From Sulfuriferula nivalis (GTDB lineage: Bacteria; Pseudomonadota; Gammaproteobacteria; Burkholderiales; Sulfuriferulaceae), in the NCBI RefSeq assembly GCF_009937995.1, contig NZ_AP021881.1, positions 682,001 to 746,000 of the forward strand: a DNA stretch of 64,000 bases. Direction: 5' to 3'. Positions 18,355 through 27,752 of the stretch are shown piece by piece; the stretch's first letter is position 1; the number at the start of each line of letters is the position of its first letter. The position numbers and the translations under genes are program-made. The notes below the pieces were generated by a model, which was not told the DNA's origin, did not search any database, and was given only the letters and a program-made list of their open reading frames with translations.

Positions 18355-20013
18355 TTAATCATTCCCAAAAAACACATGGCGAAATTTCATGATACCCATG
18401 CTATTGAACGCTTCTTCGTTCATTATCCCTCTGTCCCAAACGGTCGCCATGCCGATAAATCCTGCCATGGAGTCATGTATATAGTCTTCACAAAGCTGTT
18501 CAATCGCAGGGGTAAGCTTTTTGATATTGATGGCGGCAGCGATTTTGTAGAGTTGCTGGGTTTTAAGGTCTTGTTCGTCGAATGCGATACCAGTGGCTTT
18601 AGCCATTGCAATAGCACGCGCTTTCGCCTGAGCGGCGGCTATAGCCGGATCAAAATCGGGTGAATTAGGGTCGCCAACCGCCAGCTCGCCGAGTCGGAAA
18701 TGAATGGTGTTTTGGGTGGTCTGCAAATAACCCCGATCTGCTTTATTGGCGCGTTTGTAAAACATGCGCTCTGGTAGCGCATTGCGATATTTGAAACGGT
18801 AGCTGAGATACAGCGCCATATGCTGTTCCAGCATATGCTCTACCGCAGCTGAGCTGATTTTTGCGTCTTTGGCGTAGGTGTTGAAGGCGGCAATAGTAGC
18901 CTGTGTAGGCGTCAGGTCATCTTTGAAATTCTGAGCTAAATCTCTCCATGCCTTCAATGGCACCCCTGATTTCATAGCTTCATGGTACATGGTCATGCCA
19001 GGGATGATGCTCAAGTTATCATCAAGCGCAGGAATCAGCCCGAGTTCCGTGGGGGCGTAGCCGCCACCCAGATCGGAGTGCGAGCCAGGGTACACCACCT
19101 CTTTGGTATTGGCAGGGTATTGCTGTTTTATCCGCGTTGAATCCAGCGGAAAGGTTGCCCGCACTTCATGCCCCGCGACAAAATGCACGCAGCGTTCAAT
19201 GGCAGGGTGGATTTGCAGGCTATTATCAGCCCATTGCTGATGCCCTGTTACCGAGTTGCCGCCCCATAAATTGGCAGCGCCTACTGATGCCACAGTATCG
19301 AATATTCCCAAAAAAGTAATGCATAGCGGAATGCCTGCAAATGTCCAGCCGCCATTTTCCTGTTTGCATACCGACATTAACCAATTGCAAAATACCCGCG
19401 CTTCGGCAGCCCCACGCGAGAAGCCGAAAACCGACAGATTGATTTGCTCAACGTGCGGTTTTTTGCCTGCCAGTGCGGCTTTGAGCTGATCCTGCCAGTG
19501 GTGTAAAACCTTGCGGTTTTCAGCATCGGCTGTCCACGCTTGCATATTGCTAATATCACCAGCCTGATTGTCAGGGATTAATGGCGCAGTTGTTACATAG
19601 CGATAAGGGGCATTCACTACTTGCAACAAACCCCAGATAATGCGGGCAGCACCGCCCGCCGCAGCGGCGGAGCCCATCGCGCTGGTGCTTTTTTCGCCTA
19701 TCTCAGGGAAAGCCGTGCCGACACCGGGAATGTAATTGGCAATGTAACCCCTATCAGGTGCATCTGGATAAGCGTGAAAAAGCTTGACGATATTGCTGTG
19801 CTTACGTTTTTCTGGTGGCAAATCATCATAATCCGCTGTTTTATTATTACCTGTACCATCAAAAAACATGCCGACATGTACCTGACCCGAGCACTTGGGC
19901 TGGGTGTCTGTAGCCATGGTGCTGTTCATGGCCTGTGCGCGCTGCATGGTTTCCTTAGCAGATAATTTACGATAGCCGTCAGCTGGAAAAGGTTGTGGGG
20001 TTAATGCTGCCAT
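18355..20013 (-). CDS. T6SS phospholipase effector, Tle1 type (DUF2235)
   Basis: 552 residues. Alpha/beta hydrolase predicted to act as a phospholipase in the target periplasm. Motifs: HVGMFFDGTGNNK at about 47-58, the nucleophile elbow GFSRGA near 195 (GxSxG), FLGIFDTVASVGAAN, and YPGSHSDLGGGY near 310 carrying the catalytic His/Asp. No signal peptide is present. Preceded three bases away by a DUF3304 lipoprotein (candidate immunity) and followed by a membrane protein. The first 47 codons are duplicated at 20522-20707. Confidence 0.92.
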   Translation of the reverse strand: MAALTPQPFPADGYRKLSAKETMQRAQAMNSTMATDTQPKCSGQVHVGMFFDGTGNNKTADYDDLPPEKRKHSNIVKLFHAYPDAPDRGYIANYIPGVGTAFPEIGEKSTSAMGSAAAAGGAARIIWGLLQVVNAPYRYVTTAPLIPDNQAGDISNMQAWTADAENRKVLHHWQDQLKAALAGKKPHVEQINLSVFGFSRGAAEARVFCNWLMSVCKQENGGWTFAGIPLCITFLGIFDTVASVGAANLWGGNSVTGHQQWADNSLQIHPAIERCVHFVAGHEVRATFPLDSTRIKQQYPANTKEVVYPGSHSDLGGGYAPTELGLIPALDDNLSIIPGMTMYHEAMKSGVPLKAWRDLAQNFKDDLTPTQATIAAFNTYAKDAKISSAAVEHMLEQHMALYLSYRFKYRNALPERMFYKRANKADRGYLQTTQNTIHFRLGELAVGDPNSPDFDPAIAAAQAKARAIAMAKATGIAFDEQDLKTQQLYKIAAAINIKKLTPAIEQLCEDYIHDSMAGFIGMATVWDRGIMNEEAFNSMGIMKFRHVFFGND

Positions 20014-20015
20014 GA

Positions 20016-20525
20016 TTATTTTCCTTTGCAGTAATTATTAATGCCCCGCCAACAATGGTTGGGGTCTGGAACTGGATAGGGATAATTGGGAGAGCCTGGC
20101 CCCCATTTGGTTACCAACACCTTTACGTCATCATGCGGGAAGAAGTTAATCGCAACCGTATCTGCTTCCTTGTATTCGGGTATATCAACGGTTTTTTGTT
20201 TCCATGGGCCTTGGACGAGGACATTTTTGCCATTGCGGATGACCAGTTTGCCTTGGCTGTCTTTTAGCCACGTACCATCTATCTGCCATTTAATCGTGGC
20301 TTTTAGACCTGGGTGCCAGTGTTCGGGAATCACTACGCAACACATGCCACCTGCACCACCTGAGTGAGGGTCGACGCCGAGTATGCCGCCTTCGCCGTTG
20401 ATGATGATGGAAACGATAGGCTCGTCGATATAACTGATTGCGCCATAGGAAACGGTCGCGGTGGGTTCTTCGAAGCAGCCTGCTAACGGCAGGCATAAGG
20501 CGATGATGAGGAGCAGGGTTTTCAT
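20016..20525 (-). CDS. DUF3304-type lipoprotein, candidate Tle1 immunity (copy 1)
   Basis: 169 residues. Signal peptide with lipobox LAGC at about residue 17. The core contains the family-typical pattern IINGEGGILG ... HSGGAGGMCCVVIPEHWHPGL, with a Cys-Cys pair and tryptophans, then a beta-rich C-terminus. AGGA precedes the ATG. It sits immediately upstream of tle1, as DUF3304 genes often do beside DUF2235 lipases. Periplasmic inhibition of the lipase is inferred from that context. Confidence 0.82.
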   Translation of the reverse strand: MKTLLLIIALCLPLAGCFEEPTATVSYGAISYIDEPIVSIIINGEGGILGVDPHSGGAGGMCCVVIPEHWHPGLKATIKWQIDGTWLKDSQGKLVIRNGKNVLVQGPWKQKTVDIPEYKEADTVAINFFPHDDVKVLVTKWGPGSPNYPYPVPDPNHCWRGINNYCKGK

Positions 20526-20707
20526 AAAAATCCTGACGTGGTTAGATAAACGTGACGCAGGTTAATAACATGTACCTGACCCGAGCACTTGGGCTGGGTG
20601 TCTGTAGCCATGGTGCTGTTCATGGCCAGCGCACGTTGCATAGTTTCCTTGGCAGACAATCGACGATAGCCGTCAGCTGGAAAAGGTTGCGGAGTCAATG
20701 CTGTCAT
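20522..20707 (-). pseudogene. tle1 5' remnant
   Basis: The first ~47 codons match the start of the Tle1 effector at 20013 nearly exactly (ALTPQPFPADGYR, AMNSTMATDTQPKCSGQVHV), then the frame runs into unrelated codons and stops. The rest of the gene, including the catalytic GxSxG, is gone. It follows the IS-interrupted DUF3304 copy with the same two- to three-base spacing seen in the intact pair, so it is the leftover of a second DUF3304-tle1 pair. Confidence 0.88.
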
Positions 20708-21085
20708 AATTATTTTCCTTTACACATGTTTTCAATACCATCCCAACAACGGTTGGGGTCTGGGTCTGGATAAGGGTAGCCAGGGTAGCCTGCACTTGAG
20801 TTCGTCACTAACACCTTCACCTCATCATGCGGGAAAAAATTAATCGCAACTGTACCTACTTCCTTGTATTCGGGTATATCGACGGTTTTTTGTTTCCATG
20901 GACCTTGGACGAGGACATTTTTGCCGTTGCGGATGACCAGCTTGCCTTGGCTGTCTTTTAGCCACGTACCATCCATTTGCCATTTAATCGTGGCTTTAAG
21001 GCCAGGATGCCAGTGCTCGGGAATCACTACGCAGCACATGCCGCCTTAAAGTGGACCCCTCCGTCAAGACAATAATACGTCGAGT

Positions 21086-21979
21086 TTAAGAGGGTAACCT
21101 TTCATATGCAGCTGCACGGCGCTGCCCCGGTTTTGTTTCTGGTTTTCGATCTTTTTCTAACAACGCTTTTCCTGACGTAGTGAACTTGTCCACGATGCTG
21201 GCACCACCGCCACTGGCTGTTCGATAAACCTCGTCTGGTGTTTTATAACCCAGTGACTGATGGATACGTTCAGCGTTATAAAACACAAAGTATTCCGTCA
21301 ATCCTAGCAGCAGTGCTGGTAATGTAGCATAGCCTTTCAAATATACGTCTTCGTGCTTGACGCTACGCCAGAGCCGTTCCACAAAGATGTTATCCAATGC
21401 CCGTCCGCGACCATCCATGCTAATCGTAATGCCGTTTTCCTTGAGTGCACCCGTAAACGCGTCACTGGTGAACTGACTGCCCTGATCAGTGTTAAATAAC
21501 TCAGGTATGCCGTGCGACTGTAGTGCCTGTTCCAGACAGTCCACACAGAAGCCACTGTCCATCGTATTCGATAATCGCCATGCCAGCACTTTGCGCGAGT
21601 ACCAATCTATCACTGCCACCAAATACACGAATCCTCGTGGCAGGCGCAGGTAAGTGATATCCGTACTCCACACCTGATTGGGACGGGTCACTGCGACACC
21701 TCTGAGCAGGTAAGGATAAATCTTATGCTGCGGGTGCGCACGACTGGTGTTCGGTCCTGGCGCCATGCCAGCTAACCCCAGTGTGCGCATTAATCGTTGC
21801 ACTCGTTTGCGATTGATGTGGTGTCCTATGCTACTCAGGTAATGCCTAATCTTGCGGCTGCCATAAAATGGATGCCGTGTGTATTCTGTGTCTATCAACG
21901 TCAGCAATGCCAATTCTTGTTCGTCAGTGGCTTTGATCAATCTGGGCGCATAAACGCTGGATCGCGCCACACCCGCCAA
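21086..21979 (-). CDS. IS3-family transposase OrfB (DDE integrase core)
   Basis: 297 codons from the first ATG, but expressed naturally as an OrfAB fusion by -1 frameshifting at the A8G run (22057-22065). After the slip the frame reads VRDQPIALRKQWISQ and continues straight into this ORF. The integrase core contains VWSTDITYLRLPRGFVYL (first D), the second D in ELFNTDQGSQFTS, and the Glu region FVERLWRSVKHEDVYLKGY. These are the D, D and E residues of the IS3 family. Confidence 0.95.
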   Translation of the reverse strand: MAGVARSSVYAPRLIKATDEQELALLTLIDTEYTRHPFYGSRKIRHYLSSIGHHINRKRVQRLMRTLGLAGMAPGPNTSRAHPQHKIYPYLLRGVAVTRPNQVWSTDITYLRLPRGFVYLVAVIDWYSRKVLAWRLSNTMDSGFCVDCLEQALQSHGIPELFNTDQGSQFTSDAFTGALKENGITISMDGRGRALDNIFVERLWRSVKHEDVYLKGYATLPALLLGLTEYFVFYNAERIHQSLGYKTPDEVYRTASGGGASIVDKFTTSGKALLEKDRKPETKPGQRRAAAYERLPS

Positions 21980-22038
21980 TGCACACTGCTGACTGAGTGC
22001 TAAAGATGTGCATTGGCTAATCCACTGCTTGCGCAGTG

Positions 22039-22332
22039 CTATGGGTTGATCCCGGACTTTTTTTTAAGCCAGTCCAATTCCATTTTGAGTCTGCCAATCT
22101 CGGAATACAGTCGCTCTGGACTAGCAGAGAGATCCACTGGCTTCGGGCCGCGTTTGGCATTAAACAAGCCAGCAGCTTGTTCTTGCAACTCTTTCTTCCA
22201 CAATCCAACCTGGGTCGGATGCACGCCAAATTCCTGACCTATTTCGTTAACCGTCTTGACACCACGAATCGCTTCCACTGCAACCTTGGCTTTAAACTCA
22301 CCCGAAAAATGCTTACGATTTGTTTCACTCAC
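22039..22332 (-). CDS. IS3-family transposase OrfA (helix-turn-helix)
   Basis: 97 codons from the GTG at 22332, which has GGAG at a good distance. A longer ORF to 22362 has no ribosome-binding site. It has the typical DNA-binding part KHFSGEFKAKVAVEAIRG ... GQEFGVHPTQVGLWKKEL, then a leucine-zipper-like tail (LYSEIGRLKMELDWLKKK). It ends in the slippery lysine run where the -1 shift into OrfB occurs. Confidence 0.93.
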   Translation of the reverse strand: MSETNRKHFSGEFKAKVAVEAIRGVKTVNEIGQEFGVHPTQVGLWKKELQEQAAGLFNAKRGPKPVDLSASPERLYSEIGRLKMELDWLKKKSGINP

Positions 22333-22589
22333 AACCCGCTCCTTTTTACAGCAGGTTACCATCTTAATTCATTGTCCAGAAATCGGGGTCCACTTTACCT
22401 GCACCGCCTGAGTGAGGATAAACACCGAGTATGCCGCCTTCGCCGTTGATGATGATGGAAACGATAGGTTCGTCGATATAACTAATCGCACCATAGGAAA
22501 CGGTCGCGGTAGGTTCTTCGAAGCAGCCTGCTAACGGCAGGCACAGGGCGAGGATGAGGAACAGGGTTTTCATTTTTTGTATCTGGGTT

Positions 22590-23456
22590 TTATTCAACAT
22601 ACACCTCCAATTCCGAGATGAGATTGCCTTGCTTCCACTTATGTTGTTGCAATAATTGTTGTAATTTCGGATTGGTCATAGCTTCATTATTTGTGACGCA
22701 AGCTAATATGGCGAGGGCGACAATGTCTTGGAATGACTCAACCCTATATTGTTTGGCATAGGCGCATATGTCAGTTATACGTTGGTAAAACTGTGCTCGC
22801 TGGGAGTCTGGTGCTAGATCAGGCATTTTCTCATGCAGCGCTGCTATCACCGCATCAGGCTGCCCCAAGTCCAGCATCATTGCAACCGCTTCTGCATCCA
22901 GTGTGATTTCATCAGGAATCTCTGCATCTGTTTCGGCTAGCGGGATATTTTCCAAATCGCCGCTACGATTAATGATGTACCAGGCTGCGAACTGATGGGT
23001 TAATCCATGCCATGCCGCTGGCGGTAGTGCCACGGCCAGCGCGGGTAACACCCGCGTATCAGCGAGGCGTAATATGAATGATTGCCCGTCGTCTGTTTTA
23101 ACCTTCTGGTACGGACGCCAGGCCTTGGCAATTTCTGTTGCAGACTGTTCGCTGGCAATCAGACTCAACATGGGGCGTCCCTCGCAGTGTGCAAACAAGC
23201 TAATCAGTACTTTGCGTAAACGGTCTGGTTCATCTGTGGGTAGCGGTAGCAGTACTGGGCTAAGCTTGGCGAATTGCTGCATCAGGTCATTGTCATACAA
23301 ATACACCGATTCGCTATGCCAGCGCAAAGGCGCTGCCTGATAATCAAATGCCTGATCGACGACGGCTATCCAATTCAGCGCAGGGCGTTCTGTAATAATG
23401 GGTAGTGCATGATCAAGTAATTCCAATGTGCCCAAATAGTCGTTAGCGAAATACAT
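22590..23456 (-). CDS. DUF4123 T6SS effector adaptor/chaperone (Tap/TEC type)
   Basis: About 288 residues from the ATG with AGGAG five bases upstream. Its N-terminal ~150 residues carry the DUF4123 pattern: hydrophobic YLGTLELLDHA start, WIAVVDQAFDYQ, LSPVLLPL, and the diagnostic FILRLADTRVLPALAVAL. Proteins of this family load effectors onto a cognate VgrG tail. The gene directly follows vgrG fragment B and precedes the DUF3304/Tle1 genes, so it is expected to serve Tle1, although the adjoining vgrG is truncated. Confidence 0.87.
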   Translation of the reverse strand: MYFANDYLGTLELLDHALPIITERPALNWIAVVDQAFDYQAAPLRWHSESVYLYDNDLMQQFAKLSPVLLPLPTDEPDRLRKVLISLFAHCEGRPMLSLIASEQSATEIAKAWRPYQKVKTDDGQSFILRLADTRVLPALAVALPPAAWHGLTHQFAAWYIINRSGDLENIPLAETDAEIPDEITLDAEAVAMMLDLGQPDAVIAALHEKMPDLAPDSQRAQFYQRITDICAYAKQYRVESFQDIVALAILACVTNNEAMTNPKLQQLLQQHKWKQGNLISELEVYVE

Positions 23457-23467
23457 CAACACTCCTG

Positions 23468-24988
23468 TTAGACACTGGCTAATGCCGAGCCTGAATTAAG
23501 CGCCTTGAGCAAGCAAGGTATGCAAATAGTAGAAGTGGCAAACTGCGGCAACGCATACCCCAAACTAGTCCCACCCGTAAAGCTCTTCACCCCCGCCTGC
23601 ACCAGAATCTTCCCCGGGCACTGCACCGTAATATTCCCCCCAGCAATCGTGATAGCCGCACCGCCTGCGGTACGCAGCGTAATGTCGGTCGCCGCAGCGA
23701 AATCTATACTCGCCTGCGCACTCTTCAACTCCAGATTGTTTTTGGCTTTTAAACTGATGATGTCGTTATGCGCCTGTATCGTCATATCGCCTTGTGCCGC
23801 AATCAACTGCATCCCCGCAATTGTGTTCTGCTTCAACCCTCCAGCCGTCAAGCCTATCGCCTGCCCACTATGAACACGGAACACCCCACCCGTGGTGAAC
23901 TGACTATCTGCCGCATTCAGCACATTCAACGTCTCCCCCACATTCAACTGCACATCCTGCCTCGCCGTCATACTCAAATCGTTCTTCGCAATTACACTGA
24001 TCACCGGATCCGTGTGGTGGGGCAGGTGCTGGTCGGTTGGCTGAGTGTTCTGTGCTGCCGCATCCCCATAAGCCGCATCCATCTCACTACTATCCACCAT
24101 CCCCTGCATCACCTTGCCCAACGCAGGTATCGGTGCAGCTGACTCATTCAATGCACTCGCATCCGCCTTATAACTGCCCTTAAGTGCCGCAATAGATACA
24201 CTCAAATGACTTTCCGCCAACTGACTCAGACTCGCCCCGAGACGATTAGCCGTATTCAACAACCCATACCCCGCAGGCACATCCCCAGCTGTTTGGCGTT
24301 GACTCGCGCTATGGCTCACCCCATAACTCGACACCAGCCAGCCCGACCCTGCACGCAACGCCCCCCAGGCATCGGTACGCAGCTCTATGCCGTTGCCACG
24401 GAAACTGCCCCGATAGTTATCTGCCGTATGCAGCAGATGCCCCAGATTCAACTCTGACCCTGATTGCGTCGTCTTCAACTGTATCCGACCCGCACCATCA
24501 CTGTCATCAAACACCAGCTGGTTATAACCCGACCCACTGTATTCCTGACTACGGATACCAAACTGCGCAGCAGCGTTATTATGCGCATCCGCACCCACCC
24601 CCGCACCATGCCAGACAGGCGCATAGCCTGCGGTTAAATTGCCCTGAGCTGACACACTGTGATCAGATGCCTGACTTAACGCACTGGTATCCGCATCCAC
24701 CAATGATCCCGCAGGGGTAGCGGGCACACCTGCCTCACCCTGACCAAAGTACAGCGCACCGACGATCACCGGGCGATTGATGTCGCCCTCCATGAACTGG
24801 ACTTGTACTTCTTGCCCGATACGCGGCAGGAACTGACTGCCCATGCCGCCACCAGCCGAACGCTGCGCCACCCGTACCCAGCAACTGGCACGGCTGCCAG
24901 TCTGGTCTAGCGCATCCTGCCACTGGAACCGTATACGCACCCGTCCCAGCGCATCACAACAAATCTCATCATTGCCTAGCAGGGCAGG
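23468..24988 (-). pseudogene. vgrG fragment B: OB fold onward, short tail
   Basis: Homology to full VgrG begins at about its residue 500 (ALLGNDEICCDALGR) and stops abruptly near 24988, about 35 bases from the stop of the neighbouring Tli4-type gene. The ORF's GTG at 24940 is just a valine codon within VRIRFQ; no credible start exists. The distal part (23607-24373) is identical to fragment A, while the part above 24374 follows fragment C and the full gene, so it is a chimera. Its short tail ends in LLKALNSGSALASV, resembling the full gene's ending. Confidence 0.87.
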
Positions 24989-25024
24989 GCGGGGGCGTTT
25001 GTGTTGAGGGTGCTGAGCCTGATT

Positions 25025-26089
25025 CTAAATCGCGCCGGGTCTAAGCTTGATACCATCAAGTAGCGCATCCCACAATGCCAGAAACTCTTCCTTGGTCAGA
25101 TTTTTGTTGTATGGTTTATGGGTATTGTCATCATGTGTTTGGTCGTTTAATGAGACAGTTATGATAGGTTTGTCCAATGTATTAGGTGCTGGATAAAATT
25201 CAGCGTCTGCACTTAATCTGGTTTCGCCATCTTTACTGAAGACGATGACCATCTCCTCACCTTTTTGACCGTTAAGAGTGCGTTTTCCCTTACGCAGGAA
25301 GGTGCTTGATGCACTAACTTCTTTCCCCATCCAATCACCCAAACCAAACGAATGATCGATACGTTGTATCATCGTTGGCCCATCATGTGGCTGACCAGAT
25401 GTCCTAGTGGAAAATGAGAAAGTCACCCCTGGATACTGGTCGATACGACCCGATACGGCGACTTCTTCAGGTCTAACCGTACTGCCCATCATCATCCCTT
25501 TTTCTATACATAAGCCAGCGGGGAGATTGTTGATTTCTGTAGTCGGTATGGGAGCGAAGCTTTTCACTACATTGGTTATGCGTGCAACTCCTGTTTCTAG
25601 GTACTTATCTGTAGTACTCGTATGAAACTTAATTTCTAACGCAGGTTGCCAAAAAAATGCATCAAGATTATATAGAATGCCGCCAGATGCATATCTCGTA
25701 CCAGAATCGTTATAGGAAGTAAGCAAATTACTGTCCTGTGTCAATTGGGTTTTATCCTTAAATGAATAGCCATCCGTCACGCTTGGTGAAGTCTTTAACG
25801 CCGCTATCTGTTGATCAGTTTTGGTATCGAAAGCCCGTTTATTAGTGCTAGGCGGTGTAATTATCTCGATTTTCGTGCGATCAACATTTTGATCCCACCC
25901 CTTGATTCTTGCCACGGTTGGGATTGCTATTACAAATCGGCCTACACAAACGGGTTGCATGTTTTTAGTCAGTTCAGTCATTTTGTTTTCACCTGCATGA
26001 GTTGGAGTGCTGTTGAGGGTGCAGCTGCTTAGGGCAACGGCAAAGAGGATGCCGATAAAGTGCCATCTGCTATGTTTGGGTTTATTCAT
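25025..26089 (-). CDS. Tli4-type T6SS immunity lipoprotein for Tle4
   Basis: About 354 residues from the ATG one base after the effector's stop codon. Signal peptide with lipobox LSSC, then MQPVCVGRFVIAIPTVARI, the same Cys-Val-Gly-Arg strand seen in the two proteins at 9607 and 11678. The middle holds NNLPAGLCIEKGMMMGS. The family is named for immunity to Tle4 lipases, and its partner here is such a lipase. It is more divergent than the other two, as expected for a different effector. Confidence 0.87.
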   Translation of the reverse strand: MNKPKHSRWHFIGILFAVALSSCTLNSTPTHAGENKMTELTKNMQPVCVGRFVIAIPTVARIKGWDQNVDRTKIEIITPPSTNKRAFDTKTDQQIAALKTSPSVTDGYSFKDKTQLTQDSNLLTSYNDSGTRYASGGILYNLDAFFWQPALEIKFHTSTTDKYLETGVARITNVVKSFAPIPTTEINNLPAGLCIEKGMMMGSTVRPEEVAVSGRIDQYPGVTFSFSTRTSGQPHDGPTMIQRIDHSFGLGDWMGKEVSASSTFLRKGKRTLNGQKGEEMVIVFSKDGETRLSADAEFYPAPNTLDKPIITVSLNDQTHDDNTHKPYNKNLTKEEFLALWDALLDGIKLRPGAI

Positions 26090-26090
26090 C

Positions 26091-27749
26091 TTAAATATCT
26101 TTGGCAATACGGACTATGCTGTAGGTAGTCACGTCCTTAACATGTTGATTTTGATAACTGCCCTGATGGTCGTAACCCCTCATTTTGGCGGCGAATTTTG
26201 CCTTGGATGCTGAGGCTGCTCCTGAAACCTCGGGTACGGTGCCATCACCAGGCTTGTCGGGTGGTCTCATCTCAAAGTCCATTTCAACCCCGTCTGACGT
26301 AATGCTGATCTTGCCCAGCGCATTGCTACTGGCAGGTGGGGCAGTGAGCACATTGGTGGAGAAATGGGCTCTCTCTGCGGCATAACCACTCAATTTCCAG
26401 GTAAAGGTCGTCCAGGCTGAGTGTTTGTCATCTGCGCCATAGTGGGCGTGAGTGACGGGATGGTAATAATCACTGAGCTTGTCATGGAATTTTTCGACAG
26501 AGATTAGCCGCGTTATATATTTTTTCCATATATCATCCAAATCTTCTGGTGCACTTGGCGTGTTACTTGGGCTAATCCACTCAGGTGTCATCAATCGCCA
26601 CCATTTATCCTTTTCCGCATAGATTTCCGCATAAGGATTGGCTACTGGCAATTGCATTTCAATTTTAGTATCAGATTGCACTTGCAGCCAGCCTGATGGG
26701 TATAATTTGGTAGGTAATAATTCCAGACCACCTGGCGCATTAGCAAGACATGCGGTGACTTCCCTGCCTGACCAGCCTAATGCACGGGCAATGATCGCAT
26801 TCTTGAGACTAAAACCAGCTTCAAAACCTGAGTGCATGCGCTTGTAGGCGGCGGCTGCGCCGATCGCTGGTTGTTCACCATGTACTACACCTGCAATATA
26901 GGCCTCAGCGTTGCCCATATCGGCATGGCAAGCGGCACGTGCCGCCAGTCCGCCCATGGAGTGCGTGACTATGATGGCTTTTTCACAAGGAAAGCCGAGG
27001 TCGCGATAATGACTGATGATTTTCTGGACTCTTTGCGCGAGGTCCTTGCCTGCTTCCTCATTTGAGCGCAGCCAGTTGTAGCCTGCTGCATGCACAGGAA
27101 ACCAGTATTCGTCGCCTACTTTTTCTTTCAAATCGGATTCGCTCAGTGCTTCGAATCCCGTCATTTCACCCCATGGGTGCGGGTTGTTACCCTCACCACT
27201 GGCTGCCGATTTGATTTCTAGTATGCTGTCCTGCCAGTAGCTGGATACTTTGTGCTCATCATCATAAATACTGTTGAGATTGAGTTCCAGACTGTACAGT
27301 ATTTCACCATAACTGCTGAGCATCACCGTACCCCAGCCACGCCGGGCATATTCTTTTTTCCAGTTTTCACGGGTCTTTTTATCCACGGCTTTGAAGATGG
27401 GTAGCTTGCTGTCAGGTATGTTGGCACGCTCGTCTAGCTCGGTGTTTTCTGGATCAAGAATCAAGCGGCGCATCGCTGGATCGAGTTTCGCGAACACCTT
27501 AGCCGTGTACCACGCATCATCGGGTCGCCATGATATATCTGCACCACCATTGAAACCTTTGACTGGTTGCTTCAGTTTAAGATTTGAACCCATAATGCCA
27601 GGCACAAAGACCACTGGTAATACTTTCTCAGGTGGGACAATGCATGCTGCGCGTGTGGTATTTTCTGTAGGTGACAGGTGGGACATGCCCAGAGGAAAAC
27701 CTTTGTCATCGTAAAGCATGGTCACTGCACGTAGTTTTTCTTGGCTCAT
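26091..27749 (-). CDS. T6SS lipase effector, Tle4-like alpha/beta hydrolase
   Basis: 552 residues. The fold is recognisable from VVFVPGIMGSNLKL near residue 45 (oxyanion region of LCAT/PGAP1-like hydrolases) and the nucleophile elbow VTHSMGGLAARAA near 262. The histidine is probably in the C-terminal GYDHQGSYQNQHVKDVTTYS segment, next to DGTVPEVSG. No export signal. It starts three bases after vgrG fragment C and is followed by a Tli4-type lipoprotein. Tle3 cannot be fully excluded, but the immunity partner supports Tle4. Confidence 0.85.
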   Translation of the reverse strand: MSQEKLRAVTMLYDDKGFPLGMSHLSPTENTTRAACIVPPEKVLPVVFVPGIMGSNLKLKQPVKGFNGGADISWRPDDAWYTAKVFAKLDPAMRRLILDPENTELDERANIPDSKLPIFKAVDKKTRENWKKEYARRGWGTVMLSSYGEILYSLELNLNSIYDDEHKVSSYWQDSILEIKSAASGEGNNPHPWGEMTGFEALSESDLKEKVGDEYWFPVHAAGYNWLRSNEEAGKDLAQRVQKIISHYRDLGFPCEKAIIVTHSMGGLAARAACHADMGNAEAYIAGVVHGEQPAIGAAAAYKRMHSGFEAGFSLKNAIIARALGWSGREVTACLANAPGGLELLPTKLYPSGWLQVQSDTKIEMQLPVANPYAEIYAEKDKWWRLMTPEWISPSNTPSAPEDLDDIWKKYITRLISVEKFHDKLSDYYHPVTHAHYGADDKHSAWTTFTWKLSGYAAERAHFSTNVLTAPPASSNALGKISITSDGVEMDFEMRPPDKPGDGTVPEVSGAASASKAKFAAKMRGYDHQGSYQNQHVKDVTTYSIVRIAKDI

Positions 27750-27752
27750 GAT

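Larger units (their letters stand above)
21047..22397 (-). mobile_element. IS3-family insertion sequence, 1351 bp
   Basis: Terminal inverted repeats TAAAGTGGACC (from 21047) and GGTCCACTTTA (to 22397), flanked by a 3-bp target duplication CCT (21044-21046 and 22398-22400). Two overlapping transposase reading frames on the minus strand with a slippery A8G run between them. Ends, duplication and frames look intact, so the insertion seems young and the element may still be mobile. I cannot name the exact IS without a database. Confidence 0.95.
20710..22573 (-). pseudogene. DUF3304 lipoprotein copy 2, interrupted by an IS3 element
   Basis: Removing the IS element and one copy of the 3-bp duplication joins 22573-22398 to 21043-20710 into a 510-base gene. 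This is exactly the length of copy 1 and encodes a protein nearly identical to it in the N-terminal part (MKTLFLILALCLPLAGC). The C-terminal segment differs (NSSAGYPGYPYPDPDPNRC in place of KWGPGSPNYPYPVPDPNHC), so it may have had a different specificity. The insertion falls in the GGAG/GMCC stretch. Confidence 0.92.

Noticed and set aside
24938-24940. GTG as a start codon for vgrG fragment B
   Set aside because: It is the valine codon in the conserved GRVRIRFQW segment, homology continues upstream of it, and no ribosome-binding site is present.
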